Source: Deltaproteobacteria bacterium (GTDB taxonomy: Bacteria > Desulfobacterota > RBG-13-43-22). From it: a stretch of DNA of 34,775 nt. Location of the stretch: assembly GCA_016219225.1 (NCBI GenBank), contig JACRBX010000162.1, positions 1 through 34,775 on the forward strand, given 5' to 3'. Shown one piece after another: positions 23,295 to 32,756 of the stretch (within the stretch, counting starts at the first letter, position 1; every line of letters starts with the position of its first letter). The translations under genes were made by a program, and so were the position numbers. The notes under the pieces were generated by a model. That model searched no databases. It was given only the letters and a program-made list of their open reading frames with translations, and had not been told where the DNA came from.

Positions 23295-23417
23295 ATTCAG
23301 GGCGAACTATCACCCCTCTTTCGAGTGTGTGATCTGGATAGAATAAGGTCAGCCTTCTTTCCTGAACATTATTTCCTACAAATCACCGTAATTTTTTTAC
23401 ACTGTAAATTCTTACAA

Positions 23418-23446
23418 TTGATTTTGGATAAAAATCTGTTTATGCT
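23418..23446 (+). promoter_or_regulatory. Candidate promoter of the giant RHS gene
   Basis: TTGATT (23418-23423), 17-bp spacer, TATGCT (23441-23446), about 75 bp before the ATG. Each hexamer matches consensus at four positions. It lies past the acs terminator, so the RHS gene is probably transcribed on its own. Confidence 0.35.
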
Positions 23447-23520
23447 GATCCCCCATTGAGGCAGGAAAACCATTCGGGCAGTGCGCCTGATGGCGGAACA
23501 TACTGATATAGGGGGACTTT

Positions 23521-26500
23521 ATGAAATCATTCAAATGGCTCCTGGTGGTTATTTTATTTTTTTCAGGCTTCTTTATCGTCAAAAATTATGTCTATTCCAC
23601 AACACCACCCCCTGAGGACCTTTCCAGCATCCCATTGGAAGGGGAACCTCGCAATCTGGTCATAAACCCCTATACCGATCAGGCTCTGGTCACAAGCACC
23701 AGGCCCAACGAATTATCGGTTATCGACCTGAATACCGGGCAGATAACGGCCACCCTCCAGGTAAAGAAGAAACCCTTTGGATTGGCCATCGATTGCGGGA
23801 AGAATCTGGCCCTGGTGGGTTTTAAGGCCCACCAGCGACTGTCTGTGATCGATCTTTCCACCTATCAATGCCTGGCTGAGATCCCTGTTGGAAAATCTCC
23901 CTGTAATGTGGCTGTTTATGAGGCCGCCGGCGGTCCTCATCTGGGCCTGACCGCCAATTATGGGTCCGATACGGTCTCTGTTATTAATCTGGAGACCTTC
24001 AGAGTCATTAAAACCCTCCGGGTTGGAAGAGGGCCGCGGGATATCGCCATAGACCCGGGACTTAAACTGGCTCTGGTGGTCAATGAAGATACCCATAATG
24101 TTGCGGTTATTGATCTTAACAGCTTCCGGGTCAGCGGCTGGGTCCCTGTCGGGCGCCATCCCCGGAGTATCAGCATTAATCCCGAGACCCACCTGGCAGC
24201 CGTGGCTAATGGCCGGGAAAATTATATCACCACAATCGATTTGACCAACTGGCAAAGCCTTCGGATTCCGGTGGATAAAAACCCCCTGGATGTGGTGATC
24301 AATCCTTTGGATAACCGGGCCCTGGTGGTCTGTAATAAATCCCATAGCCTCCATCTGATAGACTTAGATACCCATACCACCCTCCAAAAATATCCTTTAA
24401 ACCGTCAAACCAGAGGCGTGGCCGTCAACCCTTTCACCAATATAGCCGGGGTGGTGGATAGACATACGGACCGCCTGACCCTTATTCAATTACCCAATCC
24501 GGTGCCGGATATTAAAAGCATTACCCCGGTTACGGTCCTCCGGGGCAGCCAGGGGACCCAAGTAAGTCTTCAGGGTTCGGGGTTTATTAAAAGCTCTACG
24601 GTAACCCTTCAGCCATCCCCGGCCACCTTCCCGGTTACCTTCGTCGACAATCACAACCTGACCGCAACCCTTCCTGCCGGCTTCTTTACCCAGGCCGGGT
24701 CCTATCAGGTAACCGTTAACAACCCCACTCCGGATGGCGGTCCATCCAATACCAGGACCTTTCAGGTGGAAAACCCCATTCCGACCCTGACCGCCCTGGA
24801 CCCGGCCTCGACCCGGGCCGGAGGACCGGGAATGAACGTGAAGCTCTACGGCACCGGATTTTTCCCGGAGACCACCATTTCGGTCAACGGGCAGGCCCGG
24901 ACCATCAACTATGTCAGCGGGAGCGAGCTTGAGCTGCCCCTTGGCCCGGCCGACCTGGCCTCTTCCGGTGACCTGGAGTTGAAGGCCATCAACCCAGGCC
25001 CTGGAGGCGGCTCCTCCAACCCGATGAACTTTACGGTTACAGTGGTAAATCCAATACCGGTCTTATCCTCCCTGAGCCCGAACGTCATAAAGGCCGGCAG
25101 CCCGAGCTTTACCCTGATCCTGACCGGGAGCAACTTTATCAGCAGCTCATCGGTCCTGTTCAATAACACCCCGGTTTCCGGCACCTTGGTGGATAATACC
25201 CGGATCGAGGCTTCTATCCCCGGGACGGCCATCATGACACCCGGCACTTACCCGGTTGTGGTCCAAAACCCCGGACCGGGAGGCGGCAGCTCAGGAACCC
25301 TGAATTTCACCGTTACCCCGGCTTCAAACGTCCTCCCCCTTCCCGACGGCTCCTTTGGCAAAACCTATGAAGACCTCATCCCCCCGGATGCCACCCTTCC
25401 AAGCTATGACCCGAAACGCTTTTCCTTGATTACCGGGTTGGTCAAAGATGGATCGGGGAATCCTTTAGCCGGAGTGGCCGTAGGCATCCACGGTCAATCG
25501 GAATATGGAACGGCCCAAAGCGATGCCACCGGCCGCTTTTCCATCCCCCTGGACGGAGGGGGGACGATCACGGTAGCCTATCAGAAAACCGGTTTCATCC
25601 CGGCCCACCGTCAGGTCCAGGTGGGTTGGAATACCATCGCCAATGTGGAGACCATCGTCCTGATCCCGGAGGATACCGCGGCCACGGTTATCAACTTTGA
25701 CGGCAACGCCGCCACCATTTTGACCCACAAAAGCACCCCTACTACCGATTCTTTCGGCAGCCGGTCCCTGACCATGGTCTTAACCGGGGACAACCGGGCC
25801 TGGGTCAAAGACGCCCAGGGGAATGAACAGCCCCTGACCAATATCACGGTCCGGGCCACCGAATACCCCACGCCGGAGTCCATGCCGGCCAAGCTCCCGC
25901 CCACCTCAGCCTTTACCTATTGCGCCGAGCTCTCTGTGGGCGGGGCCAAGAGTGTGCGGTTCGAGAAACCGGTGGTGGTCTATGTGGACAACTTCCTGGG
26001 CTTTGATGTGGGTGAGATCGTGCCGGTCGGCTACTACGACCGCGACCGGGCCGTCTGGGTGCCGGCCAATAACGGCTTGGTGGTCCAGCTTCTCGATACC
26101 AACGGAGACGGCCTCGTCGATGCCTATACAACAGATGGACAGAACCAATATCCTGCTCCTGGGCTGACCGATCCGAATCAATATAGACCGGGGGCCACCT
26201 ACTGGCGGATGGAACTTAGCCACTTTTCTCCTTGGGATTGCAATTGGCCGATAGGATTTCCTTCCGGTGCAATTTCACCCAACCCGGATGGGAAACCTGT
26301 TATAGACAGAAAATGCCCTGATGATGATAAGAGATGTATTAACTCTTACATTGAAGAACGAAGCCGGATTTTTCATGAGGATATCCCCATTCCCGGTACG
26401 GATATGACCCTCCATTATGCCAGTGATCGGACAAAGGGGTATAAATCAGTAATCACAATTCCGGCAAGTGGACCCAGTGTCCCGGCAAGTCTTAAAGGTA

Positions 26501-29500
26501 TCATTGTCAAATTGGAAGTGGCTGGACGATCTTTTGAAACAAATCTTCCTCCCCTACCAAACCAAATGGCAGAATTTGTTTGGGATGGCTTCGATTATCT
26601 CGGCAGAGAGGTATCCGGTTCGACCATAGCCGATATTAGTATAGGTTTTATTTATCAGGCAGTTTATTATTCAGCCTTTGACAGTAGTTGGTTTCAATCA
26701 TTTGCCCTGGTGGGAAAGGACCCAACCTATATTGATGCCAGATCTGAGGCGATTTCCTGGAAACGGGATTCGATAACCCTCAATCAAGGGGCAACCGAGG
26801 CGGGAGCCTTGGCTGACGGTTGGACTCTTTCATCCCATCATTATTTCCATCCCACTGATCCATATACCCTGTATAAAGGAGACGGGACAACAATTAAGAA
26901 TAATACAAAAGTCATTACCACCATTGCCGGCAATGGGCAGGCAGGCTATAGTGGAGACGGAGGACCGGCTACCCAGGCAAATCTTTACGCCCCAGGTGGC
27001 ATAGTATTAGATAGTGCAAGGAATATTTATATAGCAGATGGTTGGAATGACCGTATAAGAAAAGTGGATACCAATGGGATTATTAGTACCATCGCCGGAA
27101 ATGGTCAGCGAAGTTTCAGTGGAGATGGAGGCCCCTCTTTACAAGCAAGTTTTTTTTATCCGAGTCATGTTACATTGGATAATGCTGGAAATATTTATAT
27201 AGCGGACTTTAGTAATCACCGTATAAGAAAAGTGGATACCAATGGAATTATAACCACCATCGCTGGAAACGGTCAGGGAGGGGAGTATGTGCCGTTTGTT
27301 GGAGATGGAGGCCCGGCTACACAGACGCCTCTTGGCTATATAAATGGAATAGCAATAGATAATGCCGGGAATCTTTATATTGCAGATGGTTGGTATAACC
27401 GTATAAGAAAGGTAGATATAAATGGGATTATCACAACTATTGCTGGTAATGGGCAGTGGGGTTACAGTGGAGATGGAGGTCCGGCCACACAGGCACGCCT
27501 TGGTAACCCGAATGGAGTGGCAGTAGATAACGCGGGAAACATCTATATAGTAGATGGATACAACACGAATCGAATAAGGAAGGTGGATGTCACCGGTATT
27601 ATTACTACTTTTGCCGGGGATGGTCAGGCGGGTTATAGTGGGGATGGAGGACCTGCTGTCCAGGCCAGTCTAAGTGGGGTAGGTGGTATAGCGGTGGACA
27701 ATTCAAAGAATATTTATATAGGAGATAGTTGGGGCAACCGCATCAGAAAGGTGGATACTAATGGTATTATCACCACCATTGCCGGAAATGGCCAGCAAGG
27801 ATACAGTGGGGATGGAGGTCTGGCTATTCAGGCAAATCTTTGGGGGGTAAATTATTTAGCAGCAGATAGTGCAGGTGCTGTATATTTAGGAGATAATGGA
27901 AATCATCGGATAAGGAAGGTATCCTATCCGGATGCTTTCAAGTCTGTTGACACGGCCGGAAACACCGACTTCTCCGATGAAAATGGCCAAGGCTATATCA
28001 TGAGCAGCACCGGTCTCCACAAATCCACTATTGATTTGGCCGCGGGAAAGACATTGCTTACTTTTGGTTACGATTCGGCCAATAAATTGGTCTCCATTAC
28101 CGACCGATTCGGCAACCAGACGACGCTCCAGAGAGATAGAAGCGGGGCACCTATTTCAATCACCTCACCGGATGGAATTGTGACCCGATTGACCGTGGAT
28201 GGCAATAACCATCTGACCCTCGTCACCTATCCGGATAATTCCGCTTATTCCTTCATCTATACTTCTGATGGCCTCATGGCCGAGAAATACGACCCCAAAG
28301 GGAATCATTTCGTCCATCAATTCGATGCCAACGGATTGATTACCAATGTCTTTGATCCGGAGGGCGGAATCTGGAACTATTCACGGAGTGTGGATAATTC
28401 CGGGACCGCTACGGTCACCCTGCAAACCGCCGACGGCAATGTCACCACCTACCAGGATCGTACGGATTCAACCGGGGCTTATACCTCCATCACAACCAGT
28501 CCCTTCGGCTCTATAAGTACCTTTACTCGTTCATCGGATGGGCTCACCGAAACCGAGCGACCTTCCTGCGGCATGAATCAGACCCTGAAATACGACCTTG
28601 ATCCGGCCTACAAATATAAGTACCTCAAAGAATTCACCCAAAGTTCCCCCTCAGGGCTAACCCAGACAACCACAGATACGAGGACATATCAGGACACCGA
28701 TGGGGATACGGTGCCTGATCTGATTACCAGAACCCTGAGTGCAAACGGCAATAACTGGGTCACCGTTAATAATACGTTGACCGGGACTTTGACCAGTACC
28801 TCGCCTTTGGGAAGGACTATAATCCGCAGCTATGATCCTTCAAATCTGCTCACCCAAAGTATGTCCGTAACGGGTCTTCTGCCTGTCAGCTATGGATACG
28901 ACACCAAAGGGAAGCTAACCGCCACCACAACCGGGAGCAGGACCTCCACGATTACTTATAATAACCAGGGTAATATCGAAAGCCTGACCGCCCCGGATGG
29001 GAAGACATTTTATTATACCTATGATACAATGAATAGACTTAAAACCCAGACCATGCCGGATACCACTATGATTCGCTATGATTATGATGCCAACGGCAAC
29101 ATGACCGTGCTGACCAATTCCAGAAATGTGAATTATGGCTTCGATTACACCGGCGTGAACCTGCGCAAGACCATGACCATGCCACTGTCTGGAAATTATC
29201 AATACTTTTATGACAGAGAACGTAATTTAAAATCCATTCTTTTTCCATCAGGAAAGCAGATTGACAATACATACAGTGCCGGTCTCCTCAGCGCCACTAC
29301 CACCCCGGAAGGAATTACCAGCTACACACACAACTGCAGTTCAAGCCTCAAGGATGTGACCAGAGGTACAGAAAAGGTAACCTATACCTATGATGGCTCC
29401 CTGCTAACCTCCGACACCCGCACAGGTCTGCTGAATCAGACCATCGGATATGGTTACAACAGCGACTTTCGTTTGACATCGTTAAGCTATGCCGGCATCT

Positions 29501-30900
29501 CTCAGCCCTTAGCCTATGACAACGACGGATTGTTGAGCGGTGCCGGAGGATTTACCATAACCCACTCTGCGCAGAATGAATTGCCGGTATCGGTTTCAGA
29601 TGGAACCATGACCAATACCGGTACCTTCAGCGGATATGGGGAACTAGATGGAAGGGTTTATTCTAATGGCGAAGCTAATAAATACAGTTACAATCTGATC
29701 CGTGATCTGGCTGGAAGGATCACCCAAAAGGTTGAGACGTTGGAAGGGATGACCGATACCTATGACTACGCATACGATACCACTGGCAAGCTGACCGAGG
29801 TCAAGAAAAACGGCTCGACGGTCGAAAGCTATACCTATGATCCCAACGGTAATCGCTCGACTGAGGTAAATAGTCTACGAGGAATTAACCGTTCTTATAC
29901 CTTCTCATCTGAAGATCATGTCATCACTGCCGGAGCCGAAACCTACCAGTTCGATGAGGATGGGTTTCTGACCCAAAAGACAAGCATAGCAGGAACCATG
30001 GCCACGACCTATTCCTCCCGAGGTGAACTCTTTTCGGCAATCCTTCCAGGAGGCATAAGCATAACTTATGACCATGACCCCATGGGCAGAAGAATAGCCA
30101 AAAGAGTCAATGGGATGATTATTGAAAAATATCTCTGGAAGGATGCTATTACACTTTTGGCTGTCTATGATGCCGCGGACAATCTCCTTATGCGTTTTAC
30201 CTATGCTGACGGTAGAATGCCGGTCTCCATGAGTTATAACGGAAGCACCTATTACCTTATTTATGATCAAGTTGGTTCCTTAAAAGCAGTTATCGATTCA
30301 GCCGGAAATATCATAAAACGCATTGACTATGATTCCTTCGGAAGTATAATCACTGACACCAATCCTTCACTACGGATTCCCTTTGGCTTTGCTGGCGGTC
30401 TCCATGATCGAGATTCCGGTCTTGTCCGCTTCGGCGCCCGGGACTATGACCCTTCCATCGGACGATGGACCGCCAAGGATCCGATAGATTTTAGTGGAGG
30501 AGATACTAATCTCTATGAGTATGGTCAAAATAATCCTTTGAACTTTATTGATCCCACAGGTTTAAAGGTTATGCTATGTGCAAGACAAGCATTCGCGAGT
30601 GATTGGAGAAAAAAAGACAAGACCTATTTAATCCCGCACTGTTATATTGTTGCGGGTGGTCAAATTTTTAGTTGGAATGTGCAAGCCGGTGGCGGGATCC
30701 ACAATAATGAATATCCAGAAAAGAATAGTTGTAGTGAAATTAAATGTTGCGGTGATAAAGCAGCTTTTGAAAATTGTGTCATCAAAGAAGCTAATGCTGC
30801 TCGCGGCCATGAAGGAAATACCTGGGTTCCCACAATTCATGATTGTTGTACTTGGGCACATGGTATAGTTGGAAAGTGTATGAAAAAACATTGTAAATAA
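23521..30900 (+). CDS. Giant exported teneurin-like YVTN/TIG/NHL/RHS polymorphic toxin-type protein
   Basis: 2459 residues. Order: Sec signal or anchor (7-20); seven YVTN-like beta-propeller repeats (about 38-335); three IPT/TIG domains (about 333-600, ending 'NPGPGGGSS'); a carboxypeptidase-regulatory-like domain (about 637-718); a linker with paired Cys; six NHL repeats (about 1131-1470); RHS/YD repeats (about 1480-2300); the RHS core end RFGARDYDPSIGRWTAKDPID...DPTG (to 2347); and a variable C-terminal domain (2348-2459). In RHS toxins the YD repeats form a shell that holds the C-terminal toxin, which is cut off after the DPxG region. The C-terminal domain has nine cysteines, H2373 (PHCYIV) and C2442/C2443 (HDCCTWAHG), a His-then-Cys order like permuted papain-type amidases; this is inference. 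A small membrane protein gene follows after 7 nt. No type VI secretion genes are near, so Sec export is more likely. Confidence 0.9.
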   Translation: MKSFKWLLVVILFFSGFFIVKNYVYSTTPPPEDLSSIPLEGEPRNLVINPYTDQALVTSTRPNELSVIDLNTGQITATLQVKKKPFGLAIDCGKNLALVGFKAHQRLSVIDLSTYQCLAEIPVGKSPCNVAVYEAAGGPHLGLTANYGSDTVSVINLETFRVIKTLRVGRGPRDIAIDPGLKLALVVNEDTHNVAVIDLNSFRVSGWVPVGRHPRSISINPETHLAAVANGRENYITTIDLTNWQSLRIPVDKNPLDVVINPLDNRALVVCNKSHSLHLIDLDTHTTLQKYPLNRQTRGVAVNPFTNIAGVVDRHTDRLTLIQLPNPVPDIKSITPVTVLRGSQGTQVSLQGSGFIKSSTVTLQPSPATFPVTFVDNHNLTATLPAGFFTQAGSYQVTVNNPTPDGGPSNTRTFQVENPIPTLTALDPASTRAGGPGMNVKLYGTGFFPETTISVNGQARTINYVSGSELELPLGPADLASSGDLELKAINPGPGGGSSNPMNFTVTVVNPIPVLSSLSPNVIKAGSPSFTLILTGSNFISSSSVLFNNTPVSGTLVDNTRIEASIPGTAIMTPGTYPVVVQNPGPGGGSSGTLNFTVTPASNVLPLPDGSFGKTYEDLIPPDATLPSYDPKRFSLITGLVKDGSGNPLAGVAVGIHGQSEYGTAQSDATGRFSIPLDGGGTITVAYQKTGFIPAHRQVQVGWNTIANVETIVLIPEDTAATVINFDGNAATILTHKSTPTTDSFGSRSLTMVLTGDNRAWVKDAQGNEQPLTNITVRATEYPTPESMPAKLPPTSAFTYCAELSVGGAKSVRFEKPVVVYVDNFLGFDVGEIVPVGYYDRDRAVWVPANNGLVVQLLDTNGDGLVDAYTTDGQNQYPAPGLTDPNQYRPGATYWRMELSHFSPWDCNWPIGFPSGAISPNPDGKPVIDRKCPDDDKRCINSYIEERSRIFHEDIPIPGTDMTLHYASDRTKGYKSVITIPASGPSVPASLKGIIVKLEVAGRSFETNLPPLPNQMAEFVWDGFDYLGREVSGSTIADISIGFIYQAVYYSAFDSSWFQSFALVGKDPTYIDARSEAISWKRDSITLNQGATEAGALADGWTLSSHHYFHPTDPYTLYKGDGTTIKNNTKVITTIAGNGQAGYSGDGGPATQANLYAPGGIVLDSARNIYIADGWNDRIRKVDTNGIISTIAGNGQRSFSGDGGPSLQASFFYPSHVTLDNAGNIYIADFSNHRIRKVDTNGIITTIAGNGQGGEYVPFVGDGGPATQTPLGYINGIAIDNAGNLYIADGWYNRIRKVDINGIITTIAGNGQWGYSGDGGPATQARLGNPNGVAVDNAGNIYIVDGYNTNRIRKVDVTGIITTFAGDGQAGYSGDGGPAVQASLSGVGGIAVDNSKNIYIGDSWGNRIRKVDTNGIITTIAGNGQQGYSGDGGLAIQANLWGVNYLAADSAGAVYLGDNGNHRIRKVSYPDAFKSVDTAGNTDFSDENGQGYIMSSTGLHKSTIDLAAGKTLLTFGYDSANKLVSITDRFGNQTTLQRDRSGAPISITSPDGIVTRLTVDGNNHLTLVTYPDNSAYSFIYTSDGLMAEKYDPKGNHFVHQFDANGLITNVFDPEGGIWNYSRSVDNSGTATVTLQTADGNVTTYQDRTDSTGAYTSITTSPFGSISTFTRSSDGLTETERPSCGMNQTLKYDLDPAYKYKYLKEFTQSSPSGLTQTTTDTRTYQDTDGDTVPDLITRTLSANGNNWVTVNNTLTGTLTSTSPLGRTIIRSYDPSNLLTQSMSVTGLLPVSYGYDTKGKLTATTTGSRTSTITYNNQGNIESLTAPDGKTFYYTYDTMNRLKTQTMPDTTMIRYDYDANGNMTVLTNSRNVNYGFDYTGVNLRKTMTMPLSGNYQYFYDRERNLKSILFPSGKQIDNTYSAGLLSATTTPEGITSYTHNCSSSLKDVTRGTEKVTYTYDGSLLTSDTRTGLLNQTIGYGYNSDFRLTSLSYAGISQPLAYDNDGLLSGAGGFTITHSAQNELPVSVSDGTMTNTGTFSGYGELDGRVYSNGEANKYSYNLIRDLAGRITQKVETLEGMTDTYDYAYDTTGKLTEVKKNGSTVESYTYDPNGNRSTEVNSLRGINRSYTFSSEDHVITAGAETYQFDEDGFLTQKTSIAGTMATTYSSRGELFSAILPGGISITYDHDPMGRRIAKRVNGMIIEKYLWKDAITLLAVYDAADNLLMRFTYADGRMPVSMSYNGSTYYLIYDQVGSLKAVIDSAGNIIKRIDYDSFGSIITDTNPSLRIPFGFAGGLHDRDSGLVRFGARDYDPSIGRWTAKDPIDFSGGDTNLYEYGQNNPLNFIDPTGLKVMLCARQAFASDWRKKDKTYLIPHCYIVAGGQIFSWNVQAGGGIHNNEYPEKNSCSEIKCCGDKAAFENCVIKEANAARGHEGNTWVPTIHDCCTWAHGIVGKCMKKHCK
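26911..27930 (+). repeat. Six NHL-type repeats of about 168 bp in the RHS gene
   Basis: Six successive units of roughly 56 codons, each with the pattern ITTIAGNGQ-GYSGDGGPA-Q--L---G-A-DNAGNIYIADG--NRIRKVD-NG. Units begin near 26911, 27082, 27247, 27424, 27601 and 27769. They would form a six-bladed propeller. The DNA is visibly more AT-rich than the flanking TIG region, and the units are alike enough for unequal crossing-over to change their number. Confidence 0.85.
29458..30552 (+). repeat. RHS-core direct repeat, copy 1 (inside the full gene)
   Basis: The 3' RHS-core segment of the giant gene, from codons N-S-D-F-R to I-D-P-T, is repeated at 31203-32300 in the same orientation with clear nucleotide identity (for example AGAAGAATAGCCAA and GTCAATGGGATGAT occur in both) and only one net codon difference. 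The repeats flank the first C-terminal domain and its small membrane protein. Confidence 0.85.
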
Positions 30901-30907
30901 CAATCTC

Positions 30908-31195
30908 ATGGACCAAAATTTATTAATCGGATACATCACTTATTTGTTGATATTTTTTCTTTCAACAACCAGTCCCCTCTTTATATTTTTTAAAACTCGG
31001 TTGATGAAAGAAATTTGTGTCTTAATCAGTCTCGTTCTGAGTATTGGTTTAATCAATCTCTATTTTCATATTGGAGGAAAAATGAACTTGGGTTCAACCG
31101 CTTTTTTGGGTGAATTTTATGAAATTTTTTGGGTAATCCCTCCCATAGTTACATATTTTTCCTGTCTATCATTAAAAAAAGGACACAACAATTAA
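30908..31195 (+). CDS. Small membrane protein, candidate immunity protein 1
   Basis: A 95-residue protein with three predicted membrane helices (residues about 6-28, 33-54 and 69-88). I do not recognise a family. The ATG lies 7 nt after the stop of the giant RHS gene, and the gene ends where the duplicated RHS core begins. That is the position of an immunity gene in RHS loci. Immunity by a membrane protein would fit a toxin acting in the envelope or periplasm. The coding sequence is AT-rich compared with the RHS core. Function is inferred from position alone. Confidence 0.6.
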   Translation: MDQNLLIGYITYLLIFFLSTTSPLFIFFKTRLMKEICVLISLVLSIGLINLYFHIGGKMNLGSTAFLGEFYEIFWVIPPIVTYFSCLSLKKGHNN

Positions 31196-31202
31196 ATATT
31201 TT

Positions 31203-32300
31203 AACACCGATTTTCGGCTGGCCTCTTTGAGTTATTCCGGGGCATCCCAATCCTTCACTTATGATAACGACGGTCTCTTGACCGGCGCCGGTTCATTCAC
31301 CATAACCCGTAATGCCCAGAATGGATTACCGGAAAGCATCAATGACGGAATTCTAAATACTACTCGTACATTCAGCGGGTATGGGGAACTGGATGCCCTA
31401 TCTTATGCCATTGCCGGAAACATTCTATACGGCTATACTCTGACCAGAGACCTTGGCGGCAGGATCACCCAAAAAGTCGAGACCCTTGGTGGAGCAACCG
31501 ACACCCATGATTATACCTATGATGCCAACGGGAGACTTACCGAAGTAAAGAGAAACGGGTTAGCAGTCGAGGCTTATTCCTATGATGCCAACGGCAACCG
31601 AATCCAGGAGACCAATGCCTTCAAAGGCTTCACCGACCGTCCTTATACCTTTTCTACCGAAGATCATCTTATCACCGCCGGTCCCGATACATACCAATTT
31701 GACCCTGATGGCTTCTTGATCCAGAAAACAACCCCCTCCGGAACCATGACCACCAGCTACTCTTCCCGGGGTGAACTCCTTTCTGCCACCCTGCCGGGAG
31801 GCACTACCGCCACCTACGATCATGACCCTATGGGAAGAAGAATAGCCAAGAGAGTCAATGGGATGATCACTGAAAAATATCTTTGGGCAAACATAATTAC
31901 CCTTCTGGCCGTTTATGACGGTAATGACAACCTATTAATGCGCTTCAACTATGCCGACAGTCGAATGCCGGTTTCCATGACCTACAATGGAAGCACCTAT
32001 TATTTCTTCTATGATCAGGTCGGCTCTCTCAAAGCCGTAAGCGATTCGGCGGGAAATATTTTAAAACGGATTGACTACGATTCCTTTGGCAGTATAATCA
32101 ATGATAACAATCCTTCTCTAAGGATTCCCTTTGGCTTTGCCGGTGGTCTTCATGACCGGGATACCGGTTTGGTTCGCTTTGGTGCCCGAGACTATGACCC
32201 GGCCATAGGCCGTTGGACTGCCAAAGATCCGATTGATTTTGCGGGTGGAGATACGAATCTATTTATGTATATAGCAGGAGACCCGGTAAATGGGATAGAT
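31203..32300 (+). repeat. RHS-core direct repeat, copy 2 (displaced)
   Basis: Homology to 29458-30552 starts at codon N of NTDFR (31203), eight bases after the stop of the small membrane protein gene, and continues through DPMG. Frame is kept over the whole copy, so a crossover anywhere in it would fuse the upstream RHS gene in frame to the second C-terminal domain. Confidence 0.85.
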
Positions 32301-32723
32301 CCGATGGGACTTTTCGGCGCTGGTTTGAATGCTGGAGAAAAATTCCTTGGGCACAGTGATTTTGTGGGAAATGATAGATTTGACTGGAATAAGGAAGACT
32401 ATGACTGGATGACAAGTCCATTTAATCCTTTTTCAACATGGCGTCATTTTAGAGATCTTTATCATGTCTTACCTGAGATAGAGTCAGCAGTTATTTCTTG
32501 TGATAAAAATAAATTTGAAAGACTGATGCATCAGGCCCAGGATTATTATTCTCACTTTCGTGCGGGTTATAGAGCACATGGCACTAAAAACCATCCACTT
32601 GTTGGCCATATTCTTGATGGAACGAGACCTGATAAAAATGCCATAGCATGGGAGGATGCAAATAATTTCACAATAAATATGATCAAGAAATGGGATAATA
32701 ACTGCAAATGCAAAAGAAAATAG
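31227..32723 (+). CDS. Orphan RHS-core fragment with an alternative C-terminal domain
   Basis: About 360 residues of RHS core (YDNDGLLTGAGSF..., GRRIAKRVNGMITEKYLW, RFGARDYDPAIGRWTAKDPIDF, ending DPMG) followed by a 137-residue domain unrelated to that of the upstream gene. The frame stays open upstream of the first plausible start (TTG 31227) back to 31176, and no ribosome binding site is evident, so it may be silent until recombined with the full gene. The C-terminal domain contains H435, D439, H443, H461 and D464 in HQAQDYYSHFRAGY...GHILDG, a His/Asp pattern like the alpha-helical zinc-dependent phospholipase C fold; this is inference. A second small membrane protein follows. Confidence 0.8.
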   Translation: MSYSGASQSFTYDNDGLLTGAGSFTITRNAQNGLPESINDGILNTTRTFSGYGELDALSYAIAGNILYGYTLTRDLGGRITQKVETLGGATDTHDYTYDANGRLTEVKRNGLAVEAYSYDANGNRIQETNAFKGFTDRPYTFSTEDHLITAGPDTYQFDPDGFLIQKTTPSGTMTTSYSSRGELLSATLPGGTTATYDHDPMGRRIAKRVNGMITEKYLWANIITLLAVYDGNDNLLMRFNYADSRMPVSMTYNGSTYYFFYDQVGSLKAVSDSAGNILKRIDYDSFGSIINDNNPSLRIPFGFAGGLHDRDTGLVRFGARDYDPAIGRWTAKDPIDFAGGDTNLFMYIAGDPVNGIDPMGLFGAGLNAGEKFLGHSDFVGNDRFDWNKEDYDWMTSPFNPFSTWRHFRDLYHVLPEIESAVISCDKNKFERLMHQAQDYYSHFRAGYRAHGTKNHPLVGHILDGTRPDKNAIAWEDANNFTINMIKKWDNNCKCKRK

Positions 32724-32756
32724 TTGGTAAAGTTAATACATGGAACGAATTATAGC

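Larger units (their letters stand above)
23178..23520. other. Intergenic region between the acs operon and the RHS gene
   Basis: About 340 bp. It contains the acs terminator (23259-23294), a short direct repeat of AACCGGTTTT at about 23228-23238, a promoter candidate for the RHS gene (23418-23446) and a GGGGGA ribosome binding site just before ATG 23521. Nothing else is recognised. Confidence 0.5.

Noticed and set aside
23713-24354. Minus-strand frame opposite the YVTN region
   Set aside because: A shadow of the propeller repeats, with no start signal or protein-like features.
26911-27930. CRISPR-like array
   Set aside because: The regular spacing of about 168 bp is due to NHL protein repeats within one open frame; there are no short identical repeats with unique spacers.
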